Source of the DNA: Campylobacterales bacterium
GTDB taxonomy: Bacteria; Campylobacterota; Campylobacteria; Campylobacterales; Thiovulaceae
Direction: 5' to 3'
Length of the DNA stretch: 5,731 bases
NCBI GenBank assembly: GCA_012963895.1
Contig: DTUW01000121.1
Location: forward strand, 1-5,731
Shown: one piece after another, positions 1-4,643 of the stretch
How the letters are laid out: the number at the start of each line of letters is the position of its first letter
Position numbering within the stretch: the stretch's first letter is position 1
Program-made: the position numbers and the translations under genes
Notes under the pieces: model-generated
What the model was told of the DNA's origin: nothing
Database searches by the model: none
What the model saw: the letters and a program-made list of their open reading frames with translations, nothing else

Positions 1-1055
1 AGAGGAACTAGAAAATTTGTAAAGGTCTTGAAGACTATTCCAAAGATAGTTGCAAAAGAGAGAGGATACTCTCCAAGTCGGATAGTGATATAGTATATAT
101 ACCCAAAGACTATTAGAGCAATAGCGGTAGCCACTTTCAGATAGAAGGGGGCAAACAGAAAAATAGCCACTATCCAAAAGAGACCCCAAAACCAATCCAG
201 TAGTTGTAAATACCTTAGAAAAATAGCGATATATTCCCTAAGTCCCAATTTGGAGGTATCTATATATTTGACAAATGTCCAACTACCAATAAACCACCTT
301 GCTCCCTGTTGGATACTTTTCCAAAAAGTCTCCGGAACAGATGAATATTCAAAGAATGGCAATGGCTTAGAATGGTATCCGTTTAGACAGGTTTCATATC
401 CAAAAACAATATCTTCTGTTAATGTCTCTTCATGAAATAGGATATTGTAGAAAATTTCTCCTTTAACAAATAGCCCGTGTCCTACTAAATAGGTAAATTT
501 TCCATTTAGGATTGCTGGTATCTCATATGCAAGAGAGAAACGGGTTTGGTATATTGCTGAACCTAATGAGAAGATAGAACTATTTGGAATATATCTAATA
601 GGCATTTGGTATATATCCCCTGACAAATAGGCGACATATTCAAACACTCCAAAATCTGGACGAGAATCGACATCAAAAATTGCAATATACCCCTCCAAAT
701 CTATTTTAGATAGTGCATAGTTCAACTGAGTAGCTTTGTATCCAATTGTATTAGGGGAGACGATAATTTCAAAGTCTGATAACATCTCTAATATCATCTT
801 CCCCCTACAACCTGCTAACCTCTCCCGTTTTGTTAAAACAAAAATAGGTTTTATTGGAGACTTCTTCCAAAATTCGATAGTCTCCCTCAATATCTTATCT
901 TCACAATAGATAGGAATTAGGATAGTGATAGATTTTCTATGTTTCCCTTTTTTCTCAGGTTGAAAAAAGATATTCCAAGTTTGGAAGATTCCTATCAATT
1001 GCTGAAAAACTCTATAATAGAGATAGCTAACAACTATCCAAAAAAGATATTCCAT
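1..1055 (-). CDS. Membrane-bound family 2 glycosyltransferase, 3' end cut by window edge
   Basis: The reverse complement from ATG at 1055 stays open for 351 codons to the window edge, so the C-terminus is missing. A hydrophobic N-terminal segment (about residues 3-24) precedes a GT-A-type catalytic domain. It begins ITILIPIY (43-50), then has a GYKATQLNYAL stretch as in GT2 enzymes, the metal-binding DVD (128-130), TED (213-215, expected catalytic base) and QGARW (250-254), matching the QxxRW motif of processive and membrane GT2 proteins. At least three hydrophobic segments follow (about 287-306, 308-326, 331-351). The family moves sugars from nucleotide-sugar donors to lipid or polysaccharide acceptors at the inner membrane; donor and acceptor cannot be told here. 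Oddity: where most GT2 enzymes have an acidic DDxS-type motif, residues 72-78 read FVLTKRE. It is the last visible gene of the operon, 6 bp after its neighbour, in the same frame and without a good ribosome site, which suggests coupled or reinitiated translation. Family call firm, substrate unknown. Confidence 0.85.
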   Translation of the reverse strand, partial: MEYLFWIVVSYLYYRVFQQLIGIFQTWNIFFQPEKKGKHRKSITILIPIYCEDKILRETIEFWKKSPIKPIFVLTKRERLAGCRGKMILEMLSDFEIIVSPNTIGYKATQLNYALSKIDLEGYIAIFDVDSRPDFGVFEYVAYLSGDIYQMPIRYIPNSSIFSLGSAIYQTRFSLAYEIPAILNGKFTYLVGHGLFVKGEIFYNILFHEETLTEDIVFGYETCLNGYHSKPLPFFEYSSVPETFWKSIQQGARWFIGSWTFVKYIDTSKLGLREYIAIFLRYLQLLDWFWGLFWIVAIFLFAPFYLKVATAIALIVFGYIYYITIRLGEYPLSFATIFGIVFKTFTNFLVP

Positions 1056-1070
1056 AAAAAACTATTTTTT
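1056..1070 (-). repeat. A6/T6 inverted repeat around a stop codon, just before the glycosyltransferase start
   Basis: On the minus strand six A residues, the stop codon TAG and six T residues run directly into the ATG of the glycosyltransferase. The arms are perfectly complementary with the stop codon as the three-base loop. An A-U hairpin this short is weak, and it may simply reflect AT-rich sequence. The nearest purine-rich AGGA lies about 20 bases upstream of the ATG, too far for a standard ribosome site, so this junction differs from the three before it. Confidence 0.4.
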
Positions 1071-1496
1071 CAATTTTCCTCTGTTTTTTTCCAAAAATAG
1101 TTTTGTTCTATCCTTTTTCTCCTCTTTGCGATGAGGTGGAGTGGAAAAGTTAGCTAATAGAAGCGAACCATCAGAGAGGAGGGCTATTTGGAGAATTCGG
1201 ATAGTATCTATTGTTACTCTACTCTCTTTAATATTTACCCCTTGTCCAAAACCGGCTTGAAATACCAATTTTCCATCTTGAATCTCCAAAGTTTCGAAAC
1301 TATATCCAGCTAAATCGAATCGAACATGTTCATCTTTCTTAGGAAAGAGTTCAGGGATATTTGGACTCAAATTGATAAATTGGGAAATTGTAACTATTGA
1401 GAACTCTTCCCCCCTCTCAATTAGAAGATTTAGAATATCTTCTATATATCTTTGGGTAATTGCAACGAACTTATCAGAAGATGTAATATTTTCCAT
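1062..1496 (-). CDS. Small protein with a possible SspB-like core, function unproven
   Basis: A 144-residue protein with no signal peptide, membrane segment or cysteine. The N-terminal part (about 5-29) looks like an amphipathic helix, followed by a strand (EFSIVTIS, 31-38), a variable loop, and a strand-rich core at 57-117. The tail (120-144) is strongly basic and looks disordered. The core pattern (DGKLVFQAGFG at 74-84, VTI at 94-96, ILQI at 101-104, then a DGSLLLA strand) resembles, as I recall it, the segment of the ClpXP adaptor SspB that has an F-x-A-x-F-G strand, a V-S-V-P strand and a VLAIYA helix before a final strand. Helix first, beta core, flexible tail also matches SspB, whose extreme C-terminus binds ClpX, though the LRVVK-type ending is not obvious here. 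The start is set by a ribosome site overlapping the previous stop. It sits third-to-fourth in the tyrA-psd-osmC operon, which gives no functional clue. The gene is solid; the SspB link is a hypothesis. Confidence 0.8.
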   Translation of the reverse strand: MENITSSDKFVAITQRYIEDILNLLIERGEEFSIVTISQFINLSPNIPELFPKKDEHVRFDLAGYSFETLEIQDGKLVFQAGFGQGVNIKESRVTIDTIRILQIALLSDGSLLLANFSTPPHRKEEKKDRTKLFLEKNRGKLKK

Positions 1497-1507
1497 TCTC
1501 TCTCCTA
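1497..1507 (-). promoter_or_regulatory. Ribosome binding site fused to the OsmC-family stop codon
   Basis: The minus strand reads TAGGAGAGAGA then ATG. The TAG that ends the OsmC-family gene shares bases with the AGGAG Shine-Dalgarno core of the 144-residue gene. A ribosome terminating here stands on the next start site, so coupled translation is likely. It also fixes the ATG at 1496 as the start. Confidence 0.75.
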
Positions 1508-2002
1508 TGCTTCACAAGCTCCACCTATATCTGGAATGTTTCCATTACTCTCTAATATGGTGTTATTCTCTCCACTCACCACCTCATCTCTATCAGCTAT
1601 CACCTTTCCATTATGGACTATTGAAAAAGAGATTTTGGATACTCCTCGAACCGTATTCAGAGTAGAGCAGTAGGTTTCGATAGTAGATAAGACCCATCTT
1701 CTAGCGATGAGGTCGTCAGCATCAGAATTGAAGCTATATATTAGATGGATTTCATTGAACTTTTTAGGGTGGGTTTCGTTACGAACAATATCAGCCTCTA
1801 TGTTGAGATGTGAAATTGAGTATCCCTGTTGCTTAGGCAACATTACCATGTCGGTAGCACTACATGCCACCATTCCAGAGGCGAAATATTCGACTGGTGA
1901 GATAGTAGATGGTCGAATCTCGAAACTACTTTTAGATGTCTTAGCCTCGAAAACCATAGATTCAGAATCGTATCCCTCTTTATGTGAAATTGAAACTTTC
2001 AT
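1505..2002 (-). CDS. OsmC/Ohr-family protein
   Basis: A 165-residue cytoplasmic protein of the OsmC/Ohr fold. Members reduce organic or fatty-acid hydroperoxides with a pair of cysteines, usually recycled through a dithiol partner. The family signature is clear: SPVEYFASGMVACSATDMV at 35-53 carries the conserved Glu (E38) and the first reactive cysteine (C47). A second cysteine, C112, lies in ETYCSTLNTV where the family has its resolving Cys. The typical length is about 140 residues; this one has an extra acidic, polar tail (about 139-165) ending DIGGACEA, with a third cysteine (C163). Overall it looks closer to the general OsmC-like/YhfA-type branch than to classical Ohr, but I cannot decide between them from sequence alone. 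It lies 8 bp after psd with an overlapping ribosome site, so it is co-expressed with tyrA and psd; no peroxide-sensing regulator gene is seen nearby. Family call firm, substrate uncertain. Confidence 0.9.
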   Translation of the reverse strand: MKVSISHKEGYDSESMVFEAKTSKSSFEIRPSTISPVEYFASGMVACSATDMVMLPKQQGYSISHLNIEADIVRNETHPKKFNEIHLIYSFNSDADDLIARRWVLSTIETYCSTLNTVRGVSKISFSIVHNGKVIADRDEVVSGENNTILESNGNIPDIGGACEA

Positions 2003-2013
2003 GTATCCTCCTA
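2003..2013 (-). promoter_or_regulatory. Ribosome binding site fused to the psd stop codon
   Basis: The minus strand reads TAGGAGGATAC then ATG. The psd stop codon TAG provides the first bases of a near-perfect AGGAGG Shine-Dalgarno sequence, four bases from the OsmC-family ATG at 2002. This supports that start and suggests translational coupling. Confidence 0.8.
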
Positions 2014-2826
2014 TATTTTGACTTCTGCAACAACTACACCAAATTTCACTTTTTCAAAAGGTTGAATAACAGGTCTCAATAGTCCCCGTTCTGCTATAAC
2101 TACAACGGTAGAACCCATTTTAAAATAGCCTAAATCTTCACCCTTTTGAATTCTGAGATTTTGATATATATGTGATTGGTTAGCCCCTGCACTGGTATTG
2201 GTTTCAATCCTCGAATCGAAATTCACTACCATTTTACCAACATTTAAGGCACCAATCAGGACGATATAGAATAGTTTTCTATTTTCAGTCTCACACTCAA
2301 TTACAACCCTTTCATTTTCTACAAATAGATTTAGCTTACTTTGGAGATATTGCATATTTACGGGATAGAGCTTACCAGGAAAATAGAAAAGTCGTTTTAT
2401 CTTAGCATCATATGGCATATGATAATGGTGGTAGTCGCGAGGAGATAGATAGAAATTTATATAGTCTCCATTTTCAAGACGACCCAAAGCTGTTTTATCA
2501 ATCTTATCTCCAAGGAGTTTCTGGATAGAGTAATCTATCCCTTTTATTTGTAGAGCCAAACCTCTATATACTTTACCTACTTGGGTAATAGTTCCATCGA
2601 CGGGAGATATAAATTTCTGTTTTGAGGAGGGAACTCGTCGGGGGTGTTGTAGTGAGCGGGTAAATAGTTGATTCAAACTCTCATACTCATCGGGCGAACG
2701 AAATTCGCTCATATCAATATCAAATATCTTTACATAACTTCTGTTGATAAATTTTTGGATAGGTTTTGGAAATGGATAAGATGCAAAAGCTCCAAATATC
2801 CTAGATACCAAATTGGTTAGTATCAA
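2011..2826 (-). CDS. psd: Phosphatidylserine decarboxylase proenzyme
   Basis: A 271-residue proenzyme that converts phosphatidylserine to phosphatidylethanolamine at the inner membrane. The MGST motif at 237-240 matches the family's LGST: self-cleavage between G238 and S239 would give a beta chain of 238 residues and an alpha chain of 33 residues with an N-terminal pyruvoyl group made from S239. The rest of the self-processing triad is visible: SPVDG (74-78, D77) and YLSPRDYHHYHMP (126-138, with H133 and H136 in the positions of the two conserved histidines of E. coli Psd). The N-terminus is amphipathic rather than a true membrane span, as expected for a peripheral enzyme. It is shorter than E. 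coli Psd (322) but keeps all core motifs. The start codon is TTG; a strong ribosome site directly upstream supports it. It lies 11 bp after tyrA. Phosphatidylserine synthase (pssA), which supplies the substrate, is not in the window. Confidence 0.97.
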   Translation of the reverse strand: MILTNLVSRIFGAFASYPFPKPIQKFINRSYVKIFDIDMSEFRSPDEYESLNQLFTRSLQHPRRVPSSKQKFISPVDGTITQVGKVYRGLALQIKGIDYSIQKLLGDKIDKTALGRLENGDYINFYLSPRDYHHYHMPYDAKIKRLFYFPGKLYPVNMQYLQSKLNLFVENERVVIECETENRKLFYIVLIGALNVGKMVVNFDSRIETNTSAGANQSHIYQNLRIQKGEDLGYFKMGSTVVVIAERGLLRPVIQPFEKVKFGVVVAEVKI

Positions 2827-2840
2827 CTCTCTTCTCCTTA
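2827..2840 (-). promoter_or_regulatory. Strong ribosome binding site deciding the psd TTG start
   Basis: The minus strand reads TAAGGAGAAGAGAG then TTG. The stop codon of tyrA (TAA) merges into a TAAGGAG Shine-Dalgarno sequence, with seven bases between GGAG and the TTG at 2826. This is the best ribosome site in the window and is correctly placed only for the TTG, so TTG initiation is well supported. Confidence 0.8.
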
Positions 2841-3665
2841 TAAAATTTCGTGAAGACGGTTAGCCTCTTTCATCTTCTTTTCAAGTTCGTCCCATCTCTC
2901 CTCTTCAATTAGCAAACGGAACTGCTCCAATTCACTTTGGAAATATGAGATAGAACTTAGAATATTATCTCTATTCTGATGAAAAATATCCCTCCACATC
3001 TTAGGCGAACTCTTAGCCAATCGGCTCATATCTCGAAATCCACCAGCCGAAAGATTGAGAATACTCTCTCTATTTTCTTGTGCTAAAACACTATTAGCGA
3101 GTGAGAAGCTAATAGCATGGGGGAGGTGGCTAATCCAAGCGGTATGGGTGTCGTGTTCGATAGAGTTCATATAGATAATTTTCATTTCAAGAAGATTGAA
3201 TATCTCCTTAGCATCTTGAATCTGTTTCTCTCCACTCTCTTCAAGGTCGCATAAGACAACTACCCTATCTCTATATAGTGATTTCATACTTGCCGATGGT
3301 CCAGATTTTTCAGTTCCTGCCATTGGGTGGGCTGGAATGAAATTTCTTCTAAGTCTTTTTGGAATAGATTGGACTATCTTCGCCTTAGTGCTACCCATGT
3401 CAATAATAGTAATATCCTCTTTCGGATTTTTCAATTGGTGCAATACTTCAACTATTCCATCAACAGGAATTGCGAGAAATAGAATATCTACCTTTTCAAT
3501 TTCATCAAACGGAACTACCTCATCGACTAATCCTAACTTAGTAGCCTCTTCACAATGGAGACTATTCCTATCGTATCCCAAAATCCTATATTTTCCACTC
3601 TCTTTTAAAGCAAGTCCGAGAGAACCTCCTATTAAACCAAGTCCAATGATGCCAACTGTTTTCAT
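2838..3665 (-). CDS. tyrA: Prephenate dehydrogenase, monofunctional
   Basis: A 275-residue cytoplasmic enzyme that oxidatively decarboxylates prephenate to 4-hydroxyphenylpyruvate, the step leading to tyrosine. The N-terminus has a Rossmann dinucleotide site (GLGLIGGSLG, 8-17) and an acidic residue at the end of the second strand (GYDRN, D32), which usually means NAD rather than NADP. Family motifs follow in order: HPMAGTEKSGP (113-123, catalytic His), HDTHTAWISHLPH (171-183) and SAGGFRDMSRLA (206-217, substrate-binding Arg). It has neither the N-terminal chorismate mutase domain of E. coli TyrA nor a C-terminal ACT domain, so feedback control by tyrosine through such a domain is not expected. 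I chose the ATG at 3665; a TTG two codons upstream (3671) is possible but has worse spacing to the weak purine run AAAAAGA. It is the first gene of the minus-strand operon, with a promoter candidate about 30 bp upstream. An arogenate-using relative is possible but less likely. Confidence 0.96.
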   Translation of the reverse strand: MKTVGIIGLGLIGGSLGLALKESGKYRILGYDRNSLHCEEATKLGLVDEVVPFDEIEKVDILFLAIPVDGIVEVLHQLKNPKEDITIIDMGSTKAKIVQSIPKRLRRNFIPAHPMAGTEKSGPSASMKSLYRDRVVVLCDLEESGEKQIQDAKEIFNLLEMKIIYMNSIEHDTHTAWISHLPHAISFSLANSVLAQENRESILNLSAGGFRDMSRLAKSSPKMWRDIFHQNRDNILSSISYFQSELEQFRLLIEEERWDELEKKMKEANRLHEIL

Positions 3666-3696
3666 ATCCAATCTTTTTCTGAGTTTGAAACATTTT

Positions 3697-3724
3697 ATAA
3701 TATATTGACTTTGTCGATTGTAAA
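3697..3724 (-). promoter_or_regulatory. Candidate sigma-70-type promoter for the tyrA operon
   Basis: On the minus strand TTTACA (3724-3719) and TATTAT (3702-3697) each match five of six consensus bases, separated by 16 bp. Transcription would start near 3690 and give a leader of about 25 bases before tyrA. The region is very AT-rich, so chance matches are likely; only the position and spacing support it. Confidence 0.5.
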
Positions 3725-3732
3725 TATAGAAT
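3705..3732 (+). promoter_or_regulatory. Candidate sigma-70-type promoter for the exported protein gene
   Basis: TTGACT (3705-3710) and TAGAAT (3727-3732) each match five of six consensus bases with a 16 bp spacer. The start site would fall near 3739, close to the AAGGA ribosome site at 3741-3745, which makes the leader very short. It overlaps the opposing tyrA promoter candidate almost completely. Confidence 0.5.
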
Positions 3733-3752
3733 ACAATTCAAAGGATTGAAAA

Positions 3753-4526
3753 ATGAAAAAATCTATTGCTTTACTTTCGGGTCTAGCTCTTACCTCTGCA
3801 CTAATAGCAGAAGTGGCACCAGCTGAACCAAAACCACCTCATCTATTTATAAAAGGTGGAGTTTGGCAACTGTTTGGAACAAACGAGGAGATAGATTTAG
3901 GAAAAACTTTTGCGGGTAAAAATGTAAAAGTTCTTTGGACTTGGGATAACTTTGAAGCTGATGGAACTAATATCCCTTGGAAAGCCTATTCAACTGAGTT
4001 TGCAATGAGACAAGCCTTAGAAGATGGAAATTTCCCAGTTGTCAATATTATCCCTCCAAATCAAGGGTTCTGGGTAATGAGTTATGAGGATATTGATGTG
4101 GATATTGTTCCATTCAATCCAATTGAGTTCCAATTCCCAGCAGACATGCCACAAGATTTCTTTTCAGTTCCACAAGGTGAGCTAATCGATAGCTCTATAA
4201 AGCTATTTAGCAAGTTTGGAGATAAGTTGCAGGTGAAAGTGATAAATGAAGATAGTGATATTTTCACTGTCGATTATGACAACGACATTTTTCCAGCAGG
4301 AACAACAGCAGAAGGGGTTGATTACAACTTCTCTATTTCTGGGGACAATGTAGGGACTGGTCAATTTACACTAGTTATAACTGATATTGTTGTAGGTGAA
4401 GATGGCATCAATGATAGAAACTACACCATTGAAATTCCTTTCAAAGTAGATGTTTTCGACAATAGCAATACGGAGGCAAATATTACTGCTGATACCAATA
4501 CTACTGATAGTAATACTAGCTCCTAG
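3753..4526 (+). CDS. Exported protein with a W/G-rich N-terminal domain and an Ig- or cadherin-like C-terminal region
   Basis: A 257-residue protein with a clear Sec signal peptide: MKK followed by a hydrophobic core (4-18), cleavage probably after LIA (residue 19) or a few residues later. No lipobox or cysteine is present, so it is not a lipoprotein. Residues about 36-112 hold a small aromatic-rich domain (GVWQLFGT, VLWTWDN, WKAYS, then PNQGFWVMS). I recall similar W-x-L-x-G...GFWV domains in secreted proteins of Campylobacterota, of unknown function. Residues about 123-235 look like a beta sandwich: DYNFSISGDNVGTGQFTLVI resembles Ig- or cadherin-like domains. The tail (236-257) is low in complexity, rich in Asn, Thr, Ser and Asp. 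The protein is acidic, as expected for a periplasmic or surface protein. No C-terminal membrane anchor or sorting motif is seen. A ribosome site, AAGGA at 3741-3745, sits seven bases before the ATG. It appears to be a single-gene unit ended by the hairpin at 4544-4560. Function unknown. Confidence 0.88.
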   Translation: MKKSIALLSGLALTSALIAEVAPAEPKPPHLFIKGGVWQLFGTNEEIDLGKTFAGKNVKVLWTWDNFEADGTNIPWKAYSTEFAMRQALEDGNFPVVNIIPPNQGFWVMSYEDIDVDIVPFNPIEFQFPADMPQDFFSVPQGELIDSSIKLFSKFGDKLQVKVINEDSDIFTVDYDNDIFPAGTTAEGVDYNFSISGDNVGTGQFTLVITDIVVGEDGINDRNYTIEIPFKVDVFDNSNTEANITADTNTTDSNTSS

Positions 4527-4543
4527 AATATCTCTACTTTTTC

Positions 4544-4560
4544 GAGGGGTGTTACCCCTC
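4544..4560 (+). terminator. Putative intrinsic terminator hairpin after the exported protein gene
   Basis: A perfect seven-base stem, GAGGGGT paired with ACCCCTC around a GTT loop, lies 17 bp after the stop codon and stands out in AT-rich sequence. The bases that follow (TCCTTCTG) are pyrimidine-rich but not a run of T, so it may be a weak terminator, or a structure protecting the 3' end of the transcript. A T-run lies before the stem, not after it, and on the minus strand the tail would be A-rich, so a minus-strand terminator is unlikely. Confidence 0.5.
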
Positions 4561-4601
4561 TCCTTCTGAAACTCTTTCACTAAAAATCACATTTTCCATT
4601 T

Positions 4602-4612
4602 TTAGATAAAAT
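4602..4612 (+). promoter_or_regulatory. Candidate -10 element for sucC
   Basis: The sequence TTAGATAAAAT contains TAAAAT (five of six matches to the -10 consensus) about 32 bp before the sucC ATG. No convincing -35 lies at the right distance; instead there are T-runs upstream (4592-4603), as is common for the main promoters of Campylobacterota. The candidate lies between the terminator hairpin and sucC, where a promoter is expected. Confidence 0.4.
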
Positions 4613-4643
4613 ATTTCTTATACATCACATATCAAGGATTGTT

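Noticed and set aside
250..435. Plus-strand open frame of 61 codons
   Set aside because: It lies antisense inside the glycosyltransferase, whose conserved TED and QxxRW motifs are encoded on the other strand; no ribosome site or recognisable protein.
1050..1075. Programmed -1 or +1 frameshift at the A6 run joining the two genes
   Set aside because: Both shifted frames meet a stop within about 15 codons, so neither yields a fused product; the genes are already in the same frame and only stop readthrough would join them.
1372..2021. Three plus-strand open frames opposite the 144-residue and OsmC-family genes
   Set aside because: They are shadows of minus-strand genes with good ribosome sites and, for OsmC, clear family motifs; their translations show no family features.
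3337..3708. Plus-strand open frame of 123 codons with hydrophobic stretches
   Set aside because: It is antisense to the 5' half of tyrA and would also run through the divergent promoter region; the tyrA motifs are unambiguous.
3684..3742. TTTGAA...TTCAAA inverted repeat and GAATACAATTC as regulator operators
   Set aside because: The arms are only four to six bases, AT-rich and, for the first, 47 bp apart; no better than chance in this sequence.
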